A stretch of DNA of 64,000 nt from Tupaia tana (GCA_026018925.1 JAKSZU010000020.1:39709112-39773111); one strand, 5' to 3'; shown: positions 1 to 10,597, numbered from the stretch's first letter. Numbers and translations: made by a program. The notes: generated by a model from the letters alone, not told the origin.

Positions 1-215
1 TAATTAAGGCTGTGGCCTATGAAAGCCCTGGGCTTAACCCCAATTCTGCCACTTCTAGCTGTGTGACCTTAACCAAATTTTACAATTCCCCCAAGTTTCA
101 ATTTTCTCATCTATAAAATGGGAGCAGTAATAGTATCCACCCTACATAGTTGTAGGGAGGATTATTGAAATTAAACTATTCCATCTATGTGGCACATTCC
201 AAAGAAATTAGCTGT
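1..215 (+). repeat. MIR element (old tRNA-derived SINE)
   Basis: The stretch reads like MIR: 'agctgtgtgacctt', then a pyrimidine-rich part with 'tttctcatctataaaatggg', then 'tagttgtagggaggattattgaa'. This is the standard MIR core order on the + strand. It is diverged, as expected for a mammal-wide relic. Recognised by eye; a repeat-library search would settle the exact subfamily. Confidence 0.75.
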
Positions 216-667
216 TATTTCTCAACACGTTTTTCACTATCGCCTAGTTTCCTCCCCCTTTCAGACTCTCATACTTTATTTTCTTCTACCCACTAAACTA
301 ATGAGTTCACTTAAAAAAAAAAAAAAGTATGAAGATAAATCTGCCTGAGGGTGGGGAGGAGACATAAAGCCTATTTCTATCTAATTAAAAAGATTCGTGG
401 GTAGCCCAGTTTGAGAGTCATGCAGTCCCCCATCCACGACAGTTTCCCCTTCAGGAGGACCAACAGCACCCTAACTATACCCTTCTCCTCAACAGCACCT
501 AAGGAGACAAAGGGGCTTGAGAATCTGGAGAGCCTGCCCTGGCAGGACTGATTAAGTGGGAAGGTGAGTGAATGAGGAACTTGCTCCGGTGTAAATTTAA
601 GGGATTATCAATTCAACGAGCAAATAAATACTTTAATGCAGTATTTTTTTAAATTAAAATTAATGCC
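216..667. other. unassigned intergenic DNA
   Basis: No gene or clear repeat seen, apart from a short A-run near 313. The 3' end (651-667) is the left target-site copy of the next SINE. Confidence 0.4.
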
Positions 668-958
668 GGGACCAGCAGTTAGTGTAATGGCTATGTTGCT
701 GAACTCCCATATAGTCGACTGCGGTTCGAGTCCTGGACCCAGTGGCTTAAACTCACGCTGGGCACATGTGCGTGCGTGCCCAAGATCCCGAGAGGAGAAT
801 GGAGGAGAGGGGATTGCGGCGTGGCCATCCCTCCTGGGGGGGGGGGGGGGGGTGTGATTTCTCGTTTTCTGTCTCTCTGTCTTTCTCTGTCTTTCTGGCA
901 AGCACATACGCCCTATAGCAAAAACCTCTCAAAAAAATAAATTAAATTAAATTTTAAA
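668..958 (+). mobile_element. long tRNA-derived SINE
   Basis: A full copy with head GGGACCAGCAGTTAGTGTAATGG, B box GGTTCGAGTCC, body and A-rich tail. It is flanked by a perfect 17-bp target-site duplication (651-667 and 959-975). The G half of the family's C6-T-G6 palindrome has grown to a run of about 16 G near 837-852. Confidence 0.92.
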
Positions 959-975
959 AAATTAAAATTAATGCC

Positions 976-1693
976 AAAAAAATATGATATCACAAAACAT
1001 CTCACAATTCTAGATAAAGATAGGATCCAAGAGGGTCAGGATTAAAGTGAGGCAAATGAGGCTGAGTCTCTTAAGGGCGGGACTCCTCATCATTTTAATT
1101 CTTAGATTTTACCTGAGAGAGCCATTGGGTAAAAAGCGTATTAGTGTACTTTTCTTTTACACTAGATAATACCCTTTCTGCAGGAACCTGGCCTAGGGTT
1201 TTCTCACTGCTCATTCCCTGGGTAACATACTGGGTCTTGGTGAACCTGCATCTCACAGAGCAGTTCTGGGACAGGTGGGTGTGGGGATGTGTGCACAGTT
1301 CTCAGGAGAGCTTTGACTGACCTGACTTGAGCAAAATCTCCACCCTTGGTGCACACAGCTGAGACTGTGGACTTCTTTATTTACCCTACCTATTCAGAGT
1401 TGCCACAGGTTCATGTCTCCTCTCTCCCAGTCACTGCATTTAATGACTAATACTTAATCAATCTCTAAGGCTCATCTGCTTTTTGCATTGTCAAACTAGA
1501 AAGGTAAAAACTGGAATGACCATTTTTGCATCCCAGGAGATTTTGGTATTAGCACTAAAGTGTGTAATTCTTCAAATTTTAGCTATTTTAACAGGAAAGG
1601 AAAATTCTACAGGCTTCTCCTTGGCTCTTGGTATCATAATAATACTTACTCTAAGATCAGAGAGCCAATATAGGAATTTTGCCACTTGCTAAA

Positions 1694-1696
<3 letters not shown>
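976..1696. other. unassigned intergenic DNA
   Basis: No gene, RNA gene or confident repeat recognised. The longest reading frame (1483-1692) is 69 codons with no recognisable domain. Confidence 0.4.

Positions 1697-1748
<52 letters not shown>
1697..1748. repeat. (CT)n microsatellite
   Basis: About 26 uninterrupted CT units. Confidence 0.95.
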
Positions 1749-1752
<4 letters not shown>

Positions 1753-1764
1753 TACAGTATTTTA

Positions 1765-1960
1765 ATGTTTTATAGCCAGAGGGCATAAGAGAGAGAAAGC
1801 ATTGCCTAATGGGGTGTGGTCAGGCCACAATCCCTTTTCCTCCATTTCTCCAGTCCATGAGGATTCCCGCCACTCACATGCCCCTGGTGTGTTTTTCAAG
1901 CTCCTGGGACCGGGATTGATCCTAGTTGTCCATATGGAATCCAGCTCTTTTTCTTTTCTT

Positions 1961-1995
<35 letters not shown>

Positions 1996-2300
1996 GAGAC
2001 ATTTTTGCTATAGGGCGTGTGCGCTCACCAGCAGGACAGAGAAAGACAGAGAGACAGAAAGCGAGAAATCACCCCCAGGGGGATGGCCACGCTGCAATCC
2101 CTTCTCCTTCATTCTCCTCTCGGGATCTTGGGCACGCACGCACACGCGCCCGGCGTGAGTTTAAGCCACCGGGTCCGGGACTCGAACTGCGGTCGACTAT
2201 ATGGGAGTCCAGCCACATAGCCATTATGCTAACTGCTGGTCCCTGGAATCCAGCTATTTATGCACAGTGCTTAACCACTGTGCTGCAAGACCAGCTCTCA
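1765..2300 (-). mobile_element. older long SINE, split by a younger one
   Basis: SINE body remains (cattgcctaatgg, ggccacaatccctttt, tccatttctcc, tgtttttcaagc) in reverse orientation run to about 1946. The tRNA-head end (cttaaccactgtgctgcaagaccagc) resumes after 2255. A younger copy sits between the two parts. Confidence 0.65.
1947..2243 (-). mobile_element. long SINE nested in an older SINE
   Basis: Reverse copy: poly-T, TTTTTGCTATAGGGCG, body, GGTTCGAGT-type B box complement, and end CTGCTGGTCCC. A perfect 12-bp duplication TGGAATCCAGCT flanks it (1935-1946, 2244-2255). Confidence 0.9.
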
Positions 2301-2395
2301 CATGCTAAAATCCTGAAGGTAAAACTCCAGCAACGGGAGGCAGACAATGACACTGCACTAACACAACTGAACCTGTACCGGAAGATCCCCACTGT

Positions 2396-3242
2396 GTTGC
2401 AGGATGGCTATCCAGGTTCTTCGTGTTTCAGACAGACTGGAACAAAACACTAATAGTGAAAGGAAAGGATAGTTTATTAAGTAAAAGTCAAAGTACACTC
2501 CTGAGGGACCAGCAGTTAGCGTAATGGCTATGTCGCTGGACTCCCACGTAGTCGACCGCGGTTCACGTCCCAGACCCGGTGGCTTAAAACTCATGCCGGG
2601 CACGTGTGCGTGCGTGCCCAAGATCCCGAGAGGAGAATGGAGGAGAAGGGATTGCGGCGTGACCATCCCCCCTGGGGGGTGATTTCTCGCTTTCTGTCTC
2701 TCTGTCTCTCTCTGACTGTCTGGCGAGCGCACGCGCCTTATAGCGAAAAACCTCTCCAAAAAAAAAGAAGAAAAAAAGAAAAGTATATTCCTGAGAGGTA
2801 GGAGCAGACTCCAACACAAGAGAGAGAGGCTCAAGGGTCCCTATAATTGCCATCCTTGGGTTTTATAATTCCTCAACCAGGGTGGTGTGGGTTGATCGGC
2901 TGGGCCCACTAATTGCTTTCATCCCATTGGCTATATATCAAATGTGGCTGGCCCCACTGATTCACCTCACTGCTCATCAGCTAGACATCCCCCACGGGAA
3001 ATCTCCCAGCTACTTCACCTCAAACGGGCTTTTCTGCCCCGACTGATTTTTCTCTCTAGCCACACAGGCCGATGCTCCCGCCTCTTTTCCCACTTCCATT
3101 TCCGAGCTTTCTTCCTGCCTGAAGTTCACATCCCGGAGCCTCTCTATACACGGCAGGTATGATCTTCTAGTGGACTGAGACCCTCTTGGACATACCTGTC
3201 TGTCTCTCTCGGCCTCGTGGGAGGAACAAATAAAGTGTTTCA
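2396..3242 (-). mobile_element. probable solo LTR of an endogenous retrovirus, interrupted by a SINE
   Basis: Read on the - strand the order fits an LTR: a start near TGAAACACTTT, a promoter-like stretch with TTATAAAA (about 2861-2868 on +), 'gtgttggagtctgctcctacctctcagg', then an AATAAA signal (+ TTTATT near 2473-2478). No viral genes are present. The ends and class are inferred; no duplication of host DNA is obvious. A SINE at 2506-2775 lies between the two parts. Confidence 0.5.
2506..2775 (+). mobile_element. long SINE inserted in the LTR-like element
   Basis: Full copy with head, B box GGTTCACGTCC, body, CCCCCCTGGGGGG and A-rich tail. Flanks AGTACACTCCTGAG and AGTATATTCCTGAG are a slightly decayed 14-bp duplication. 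Confidence 0.9.
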
Positions 3243-3507
3243 AAAAGTTGAAAAAAATACCTCAAGCAATAATATCAATTACCCAAAATGCAAGACTAAT
3301 AAGATGATATGAGCGAGCTAACCTATTTTAATTTCAGAGATCCCGATAGCCCTTTCTAAGCCTCTGTTCTCATTGAGTTTTGGCACCACCTAGTGGAGAG
3401 CATCTAGTCCGGCTTAAATGTTGATAGGCATAAGGAGTCCTGTGGATGGCTGGGTCTTCCAGAACAATTGCAGCGATTTGTTTTGTTTTGTTTTGTTTGT
3501 CTTGTTT

Positions 3508-3758
3508 TGGAGAGGTTTTTGCTATAGGGCGCGTGCGCTCACCAGAAAGACAGAGAGAGACAGAGAGACAGAAAGCAAGAAATCACTTCCCAGGGGGTTG
3601 GCCACGCTGCAATCCCTTCTCCTCCATTCTCCTCTCGGGATCTTGGGCACGCACACACATGCACCCGGCGTGAGTTTAAGCCACCAGGTCTGGGACTCGA
3701 ACTGCGGTCGACTACATGGGAGTTCAGCGACATAGCCATTACGCTAACTGTTGGTACC
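3508..3758 (-). mobile_element. long SINE
   Basis: Reverse copy running from GGAGAGGTTTTTGCTATAGGGCG to CTAACTGTTGGTACC, with a complete body. Upstream TTTTG repeats are the tail. Confidence 0.88.
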
Positions 3759-3945
3759 CCAGGGATTTCTTGACTAGCTGGCATTACTGTTATGGGTCCA
3801 AACTACAAATACTGGGTCATTATCTACCTCAAAGTAGCCACAGAACCTTTTCACTGATAAAGAACCACTATATCTCTATTTTTTCTAAGTTGGTACTCAT
3901 TTCATGGAAGCATTGCAGTGCTTTAGCAAGGTATCTTCTAGGTTC

Positions 3946-4181
3946 AGGACCAGCAGTTGGCTTAACGGCTATGTCGCTGGACTCCCATGTAGTCGACCAC
4001 ATTTCGAGTCCCAGACCCAGTGGCTTAAACTCACGCCCAGAGCATGTGCATGCGTGCCCAAGATCCTGAGAGGAGAATGGAGGAGATGGGATTGTGGCCA
4101 TCCCCTGGAGTGTGAGTTCTGCTTTCTGTCTCTCTAGCGAGCACACATGCCCTATAGCAAAAAAAACTCTCAAAAAAAGAA
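3946..4181 (+). mobile_element. long SINE
   Basis: Head AGGACCAGCAGTTGGCTTAACGG, B box-like TTTCGAGTCCC, A-rich tail. Flanked by gTATCTTCTAGGT (3931-3943) and aTATCTTCTAGGT (4182-4194). Confidence 0.88.
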
Positions 4182-4325
4182 ATATCTTCTAGGTCCTTTC
4201 AGGCCATAGCTAGAAGGGAGGTGACAGATTGTGAAAGAGAAATCCACTACAATGTTCCCATTTCTTTAAATCTTTAGGTTCCTTCTTCTACATATATTAA
4301 GTAATGATAAGAAATATGTATAGAA

Positions 4326-4502
4326 GGAACCAGTTGGTGGCATGGTGATTAAGGAGCTGGACACTCCCACATGACTACAGTTCGAGTCCCAGACTTGTTG
4401 ACTTGCTTTTTCACATTCCCTCATTCTCTCTGGTGTGTCTCTTCTAATCAAATTAAAATAAATGAACAAACAAGTAAAATTAAACAAATAATTATTAAAG
4501 AA
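4326..4502 (+). mobile_element. short SINE
   Basis: Head AGGAACCAGTTGGTGGCATGG, B box AGTTCGAGTCCC, CT-rich stretch, then AATCAAATTAAAATAAATGAAC tail. This is the short family: a tRNA head with no long body. Confidence 0.8.
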
Positions 4503-4669
4503 ATAGGTATAGAAAGTGGAAAAAAGAGATAAAACTATTATTATTTACAAATGAAATGTTCACGCATATAGACAAAGCAATAGAATCTAGAGACAAACTG
4601 TTAAGACTAATAAAGTTTAGCAAGTTTACTGCATACAAAATCACCCTACAAAAACAAATGGTATTTCTT

Positions 4670-4942
4670 TTTTTTTTTTTTTTTTTTTGGAGAGGTTTTT
4701 TTGCTATAGGGCACGTGCACTCACCAGACAGACAGAGAGAGACATAGAGATAGAAAGCGAGAAATCACCCCCCAGGAGGGATGGCCACGCCGCAATCCCT
4801 TCTCCTCCATTCTCCTCTAGGGATCTTGGGCATGCACGCACACACGCCCGGCGTGAGTTTTAAGCCACCGGGTCCGGGACACGAACCGCGGTCGACTACG
4901 TGTGAGTCCAGCGACATAGCCATTATGCTAACTGCTGGTTCC
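4670..4942 (-). mobile_element. long SINE
   Basis: Reverse copy from poly-T to CTAACTGCTGGTTCCCC. The flanks AAATGGTATTTCT occur at 4657-4669 and again from about 4945, a target-site duplication. Confidence 0.9.
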
Positions 4943-4957
4943 CCAAATGGTATTTCT

Positions 4958-5254
4958 CACGTCAACTATAAACAATGGGAAAATATGATTAAAAATGAAA
5001 TACTATTCACTGTAATAAAAAATAGAAAGTACTCAGAAATTCATAAAGAGTATATGAGATGTCTTAGGTGAAAAAAACTAAACCTTTTGAAGGAAATAGG
5101 AGTTGATTTTAACAAATGCAGGGACAGCCATGTGCTTAGGACAGATGACTTAATATTATAAAGATGTCAACTATCCCCCAAGCTAGTCAATAAAATTGAT
5201 GCAATCAAAATTTCACTTTTTAAGGAATTCAATAAACATTTCTATACTTTATTA
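4958..5254. other. unassigned AT-rich DNA
   Basis: The text between 4960 and 5225 looks like degraded L1 ORF2/3' sequence ('ggtgaaaaaaactaaa', 'gtcaactatcccccaagctagtc', 'gatgcaatcaaaatttcac'), so a small L1 fragment is likely. It carries no intact reading frame. Confidence 0.4.
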
Positions 5255-5270
5255 AGATGAATACAGTTTC

Positions 5271-5707
5271 GGGGCTGGTAGGTGGCATGGTGGTTAAGGC
5301 GCTGGACTCCCACATGACCAACCGTGGTTTAAGTCCTGGACCTGATGGCTTGCTTTCTCTCTCTCTCTCTGTATCTCTCTGGTCAAAATGAATAATAATA
5401 ATAAGGGGGAACCAGCAGTTAGCATAATGGCTATGTCGCTGGACTCCCACGTAGTCGACTGCGGTTCGCGTCCCGGACCCGGTGGCTTAAAACTCACGCC
5501 GGGCGCGTGTGCGTGCGTGCCCAAGATCCCGAGAGGAGAATGGAGGAGAAGGGATTGCGGCATGACCATCCCCCCTGGGAGTGATTTCTCGCTTTCTGTC
5601 TCTCTCTGTCTGTCTGGCGAGCGCACACGCCCTATAGCGAAAAACCTCTCCAAAAAATAAATAAAAATAAATAATAATAAGTAAAATAAAATAGTTATTT
5701 TTCAAAA
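5271..5707 (+). mobile_element. short SINE with a long SINE in its tail
   Basis: Short-family head GGGGCTGGTAGGTGGCATGG and CT stretch run to about 5400. The AATAATAATAA tail is split by a long SINE. The outer duplication AGATGAATACAGTTTC (5255-5270) and AGATTAATACAGTTTC (5708-5723) brackets both, so the short copy came first. Confidence 0.88.
5407..5656 (+). mobile_element. long SINE nested in short SINE tail
   Basis: Starts GGAACCAGCAGTTAGCATAATGG, ends CTATAGCGAAAAACCTCTCC plus A-rich tail. Its high similarity to the family consensus marks it as young. Confidence 0.88.
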
Positions 5708-5784
5708 AGATTAATACAGTTTCATAAATAACAAAGTCAATCTTTAAAAAAGAAAAGAAAAAAACACACAAAGCCTGAAGAGTA

Positions 5785-6125
5785 TGTTATCAGTCAAGGT
5801 CAGATCTAAGAAACAGAACCAGGAGGCTTACAGCAGGGAGCTGGTCCACACAGCTGTGGGTGTTGCCTCAGCAAGTCTGACGCCATCTGCAGGTTGTCAG
5901 GAGAACAGTGTAATGCTCAGGCACAAGCTGAAGCTGCAGTCACAGATTAATTTCTTCTTCAGGGAAGCCCCAGCTCCGCTCTCAAAGCCTTTAAACTGAT
6001 TGGCTCATGCATATCCAGTTTATCTAGGCTCATTTTCCTTACTTAAGTCAACAGGTTAATGGACTTTAATCATCTCTAAAATTATCTTCACAGCAATACC
6101 TAGATTAGTTTTGATTGAATAACTA
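5785..6125 (+). repeat. old interspersed repeat, probably L1 3'-end type
   Basis: Runs of sequence resembling a common mammalian L1M 3' segment: 'aagaaacagaaccaggaggc', 'ctgcagtcacagattaatttcttcttc', 'ttaaactgattggctcatgc'. The family name is from memory and not certain. A related stretch starts near 63700. Confidence 0.4.
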
Positions 6126-6156
6126 ACCAAGTGAACACAATGAAAAGACCACCACA

Positions 6157-6430
6157 GGGACCAGCAGTTAGCGTAATGGCTATGTCTCTGAATTCCCATG
6201 TAGTCAACCACGGTTCGAGTCCCAGACCCAGTGGCTTGGACTCACACCAGGCACGTGTACGTGCATGCCCAAGATCTCAAGAGGAGAATGGAGGAGAAGG
6301 GATTGCGGCGTGGCCATCCCACCTGGGGGGTGGTTTCTCACTTTCCGTCTCTCTGTCTCTCTCTGTCTTTCTGGCAAGCACGTGCATCCTATAGCAAAAA
6401 CTTCTCAAAAAAACAAACAAAAAAAAAAAA
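6157..6430 (+). mobile_element. long SINE
   Basis: GGGACCAGCAGTTAGCGTAATGG head, B box GGTTCGAGTCC, complete body and long A-rich tail. Confidence 0.9.
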
Positions 6431-6479
6431 CCATCACAAAGGGAACTTGACTTACCAGTTTAGAAGACTTATTAAAGGG

Positions 6480-6731
6480 ACCAGCAGATGGCATAATGGT
6501 TATGTCGCTGGACTCCCATGTAGTCAACTGCAGTTTGAATCCCGAACCTGGTTTCAAACTCACGCCAGGCGCATGTGGGTGCATGTCCAAAATCCCAAGA
6601 GGAAAATGGAGAAAGGATTGTGGCGTGGCCATCCCCCTGGGGGGTGATTTTCTTTCTTTCTATCTCTCTGTCTCTCAGGTGAGCACACGTGCCCTGTAAC
6701 AAAAATCTCTCAAAAAAAGAAAAAAAAAAGA
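6480..6731 (+). mobile_element. long SINE
   Basis: Head GACCAGCAGATGGCATAATGG, body and A-tail. Its flanks gacttattaaagg (6467-6479) and the copy after 6926 enclose this SINE plus a short SINE that inserted later in its tail. Confidence 0.85.
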
Positions 6732-6735
6732 CTCG

Positions 6736-6925
6736 GGGGCCGGCAGGTGGCGTGGTGATTAAAGACGCTGGATTCCCACATGGCCAACAGCGGTTTGAGT
6801 CCCGGACCTGGTGGCCTGTTTTCTCACTTTCTCTCTCTCTCACTCTGTCCCTCTCTGGTCAAATTGAAATAAAGAAATGAATAAATAAATAAATAAAGTT
6901 AAATAAAATAATTATAAAAAAAAAA
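6736..6925 (+). mobile_element. short SINE in the tail of a long SINE
   Basis: Head GGGGGCCGGCAGGTGGCGTGG, B box GGTTTGAGTCC, CT stretch, GTCAAATTGAAATAAAG tail. An A-run plus 'gact' precedes it and repeats after it, which gives its own duplication. Confidence 0.85.
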
Positions 6926-6938
6926 GACTTATTAAAGG

Positions 6939-7155
6939 TGGTTAAGGTTGCTGGATTCAACATGGCTGACTTCATGGTCTGAGTCCCAGACCCAGTTACT
7001 TGAAAGTCACACCAGGCATGTGGTGTGTGTGTATAGCCAAAATCTGAGAAGGGATTGTCACATGGCCATACTCCTGGGGGGGATGTGACTTCTCACTTTC
7101 TCTCTCTCTGTCTCTGGTGAGTGTACATACTCTTTACCAAAAAGCTTTTTTAAAA
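6939..7155 (+). mobile_element. old long SINE
   Basis: Degraded copy lacking the first bases: gtggttaaggttgctgg, gtctgagtcccagaccc, gaagggattgtcacatggccat, cttctcactttctctc. Confidence 0.7.
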
Positions 7156-7159
7156 GAAC

Positions 7160-7777
7160 TTAACACTTAGTAATGAAAAAAAGTAAAGCTATATTATTTT
7201 AAGCACAGGCAGATAGACCCTTGGAACACAACAGATAGCTTGGAGATAGATCTTTGTGTATACGGAAACTTCACACACAGCAATAGTGACACCGCGAAGG
7301 AGAGGACAAGTTATTTACTACCCAGTGTTGGGAAAACTGATTACCTATATGGAAAAAATTTCATTATCTCACACAACCCCAAACATAAAGTCAAGATGGA
7401 ATTGAACGTGGATATAATTGACAAAAGCAGTAAATAGAAAAAAGTTTAGAATATCTTTGTAACTTCTGGACAAGGAAAGACAGCATAAAAAAAAAGAAAA
7501 AAGAAAAAAAAAAAAAACCTCTCAGTATCCTGGTAACCAGTTTCAAGTAACACCAACAGACTTCCCATAGATATGGAGAAGCAAGGCATGCAGCCTAAAT
7601 CAGAGCCCCCCAGGCCCCATGGTCCTGGCTGGAATTGGTAGAGAAATACTGCAGAGGGCAAACTAGTGAGAGACACCTTTGTTACGAGGGACTTCCTGGA
7701 ATAATCAGGAGGCACTGGGGCTGACTGAGTATGAAAGAAGGATTTTAGTTGGTTGAACACTAAAAACTGTTTTGTGG
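7160..7777. other. unassigned intergenic DNA
   Basis: Includes an L1-like stretch near 7205-7440 ('gatagacccttggaacacaacagatagcttggagatagat' and following text resemble L1 ORF2 sequence) and an A-run at 7485-7518. No intact gene. Confidence 0.4.
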
Positions 7778-8043
7778 GACCAGTAGATAGCGTAATGACT
7801 ACGTCGCTGGACTCCCATGTAGTCGACCGTGGTTCGAATCCTGGACCCAGTGGCTTAAACTCACACCGCGCACATGTGCGTGCGTGCCTGAGATCCCGGG
7901 AAGAGAATGGAGGAGAAGGGATTGCAGTGTGGTCATTCTCCCCTGGGGGGTGATTTCTCACTTTCTGTCTCTCTGTCTCTCTCTCTGTCTTTCTGGCAAG
8001 TACATGTGCCCTATACCAAAAACCTCTCCAAAAAAAAAGAAAG
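7778..8043 (+). mobile_element. long SINE
   Basis: GGGACCAGTAGATAGCGTAATG head, B box GGTTCGAATCC, full body, A-tail. Confidence 0.9.
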
Positions 8044-8138
8044 TAAAACCTGTTCTGTATCCACTCACCTTGCCATGCCTATATGGGCTGAGAAGATTGC
8101 GTTACTTAAAAAAACAGTAACTCAGTGCATTCTTTGAG

Positions 8139-8376
8139 ACTTTTTTTTTTCTTTTAATTTGCTATAGGGCACAGGTGCTCACCAGAGAGAGAGGAAATGT
8201 GAGAAAGCACCCTCAGGACATATGGTCACACCCTAATCCCTTCTCCATTCTCCTCTCAGGAATTTGGGCACGCATGCGCATGTGCCTGGCGTGTTCTTTC
8301 AAGCCAGCAGGTCCAGGACTCTTGTCGTCAGCTATGTGGGATCCAACACCTTAACCACCGTGCCACCTGTTGACCC
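8139..8376 (-). mobile_element. old long SINE
   Basis: Reverse copy: TTTGCTATAGGGCACAGG to ACCTTAACCACCGTGCCACC. More diverged than its neighbours. Confidence 0.78.
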
Positions 8377-8623
8377 TCTTTGAGTCTTCTGTTCATGGAG
8401 TTGGCCCTATAAGTATTCTGATGAGGACAATATTAACGTTAAGATATTCTATTGGCCCAGAGCAGATCAGCAAAAGAAAATCCCTCATACCAGACTTGTC
8501 ACCTTCACTTTCTTTCTTTCCAGTTTCAGAAAATCTGTCCCTGAACCAAATCATATTTTCTGTGCCTTCCCCTATGTTTTCATAATGAAAATCGTCCAAC
8601 GGCTGTTAAATGTTTAAAGGAAA
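8377..8623. other. unassigned intergenic DNA
   Basis: No repeat or gene recognised; overlapping short frames on both strands have no domain signal. Confidence 0.35.

Positions 8624-8664
<41 letters not shown>
8624..8664. repeat. (CA)n microsatellite
   Basis: About 20 CA units. Confidence 0.95.
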
Positions 8665-8665
<1 letters not shown>

Positions 8666-8749
8666 CTCTAGGGGTTTATTCAAACATAATTATTTACATT
8701 ATACTGCCATAGTCAGCATATTAAGTAAACAATTCTTAAAATTTCCTTT

Positions 8750-9022
8750 TTTTTTTTTTTTTTTTTTTTTGAGAGGTTTTGCTATAGGGCGTGTGCGCTC
8801 GCCAGAAAGACAGAGAGACAGAGAGACAGAAAGCGAGAAATCACCCCCCCCCCCCATGGGGGATGGCCACACTGCAATCCCTTCTCCTCCGTTCTCCTCT
8901 CAGGATCCTGGGCACGCATGTACACGTATCTGGCATGAGTTTAAGCCACCGGGTCCGGGACTCAAACCTCAGTGGGCTACCTGGGAGTCCAGCGACATAG
9001 CCATTACACCAACTGCTGGTCT
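8750..9022 (-). mobile_element. long SINE, first of a tandem pair
   Basis: Reverse copy from poly-T to CCAACTGCTGGTCTC. The target AAAATTTCCT appears before it, between it and the next SINE, and after the next SINE. Confidence 0.88.
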
Positions 9023-9038
9023 CAAAATTTCCTGTCTT

Positions 9039-9303
9039 TTTTTTTTTTTTTTTGAGAGGTTTTTGCTATAGGGCGCATGCTCTCACCAGACAGACAGAGA
9101 CAGAGAGACAGAAAGTGAGAAATCACCCCTCGGGGGGATGGCCATGCCGCAATCCCTTCTCCTCCGTTCTCCTCTAGGGATCTTGGGCACGCACACAGAC
9201 ACGCGCCTGGCGTGAGTTTAAGCCACCTGGTCCGGGACACGAACCGTGGTCGACTACATGGGAGTCCAGCAACATAGCCATTATGCTAACTGCTGATCCC
9301 CCT
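9039..9303 (-). mobile_element. long SINE, second of a tandem pair
   Basis: Reverse copy ending GCTAACTGCTGATCCCC, followed by the third AAAATTTCCTGTC. Two insertions used the same target word. Confidence 0.88.
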
Positions 9304-9350
9304 CCCCAAAATTTCCTGTCCTAAGCTGGCTCATAAAAACTGTTTTAACT

Positions 9351-9616
9351 GGGACTAGCAGTTAGCGTAATGGTTATGTTGCTGGACTTCCATGTAGTCG
9401 ACCGTGGTTCACGTCCCGGACCCGGTGGCTTAAAACTCACGCTGGGCACGTGTGCGTGCGTGCCCAAGATCCCAAGAGGAGAACGGAGGAGAAGGGATTG
9501 CGGCGTGGCCATCCCCCCTGGGGGGTGATTTCTCACTTTCTGTCTCTCTTTGTCTCTTTCTGTCTGTCTGGCAAGCGCACATGCCCTATAGCAAAAACCT
9601 CTCCAAAAAAAAAAAG
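9351..9616 (+). mobile_element. long SINE
   Basis: GGGACTAGCAGTTAGCGTAATGG head, full body, CTATAGCAAAAACCTCTCC and A-tail. Confidence 0.9.
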
Positions 9617-9780
9617 TTTGTTATTAAGTAAGTCTTGAAGTTTTGACTTCCACATCACATCACCAAGCAGTGAATAGGTTTTTAGTCACTACATGTCCAG
9701 AGAGCCAATGCTAGTAGTTCTCTTAGAGTACCCAACACCACTCCCTTGAGATCTTACTTATATTCAAAATACGGTTTCTA

Positions 9781-10020
9781 GGCCAGCCAGAGGCATGGTG
9801 GTTAAAGTGGCTAGATCCCACATGGCCAACTATGCAGTTCAAGTCCCAGACCTGGCAGCTTAAAAAACACACTATACATATGTGCATGTATGCTCAAAAT
9901 CTTGAAAGGAGAGAGAGACGGAGGAGAAGGAACTGGAGCATGAACATTCCCTATGCTTTTTCACTTTCTCTCACTTTCTCTGTTTCTCTCTAGCAAGTAC
10001 ACATACCCTCTGGGCAAAAG
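9781..10020 (+). mobile_element. old long SINE
   Basis: ggccagccagaggcatggtggttaaag head, agttcaagtcccagacctgg, A-rich end. A (CA)n tract follows it directly. Confidence 0.72.
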
Positions 10021-10027
10021 AAAATAA

Positions 10028-10079
10028 ACACACACACACGCACACACACACACACACACACACGCACACACACACACAA
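10028..10079. repeat. (CA)n microsatellite
   Basis: CA repeat with two CG interruptions, grown from the A-rich tail of the SINE before it. Confidence 0.92.
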
Positions 10080-10094
10080 AGTGAGGTTTTCTGA

Positions 10095-10597
10095 ACGATT
10101 TCTGTACAGATGCTCCTCAACTTACGATGGGGTTACATCTTGATAAACCATCATAAGGTAAAAACTTCTCTACTACTAATTCAAAGCACATGTTTTACTA
10201 AATACACATGATTTCACACCATCATGAAGTGAATAAATCAAAAGTTAGGAGAACCCACGCTGGGAATCCCAGGTCTGGATATCCCACCCAGCTCTCCCTG
10301 AGCCCGACTGCGGTAAGCAGTACGTACAGAGCATTTCCATCTGGATGTCCCAGCAACACCTCAAACTCTATGTGCTCTGGACTGAACTCATTATCTGCCC
10401 CACCTGCCCCCGTCTTCCTCAGTGTTCACACCACTGTCCCTCCAAGCCAGGGCACGAGGTTGCTGCCGCATCTCTCTCCTTCTCCTCCCTGTCCCCGCAG
10501 TATCTGGAGGGACCACTCCTGGCTTGTCTGATTCTCCGTCAGTCAAGTCCAATCAGCAGAGACCAACTACACAGCAATTTGTACACACAAATTTATT
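10095..10597. other. unassigned DNA with an old repeat fragment
   Basis: 10105-10215 ('gatgctcctcaacttacgatggggttacatc') matches a common mammalian interspersed repeat whose name I cannot give with confidence. 10260-10560 is more GC-rich; its reading frames have no recognisable domain. Confidence 0.35.

Noticed and set aside
668..740. Possible tRNA genes at SINE heads
   Set aside because: The A and B boxes are present but the anticodon arm does not pair and each head continues into a SINE body and A-tail with target-site duplications.
7446..7961. A 171-codon frame on the - strand
   Set aside because: Its N-terminal part is SINE sequence (7778-7961) and the rest has poly-F/K from homopolymers; no domain.
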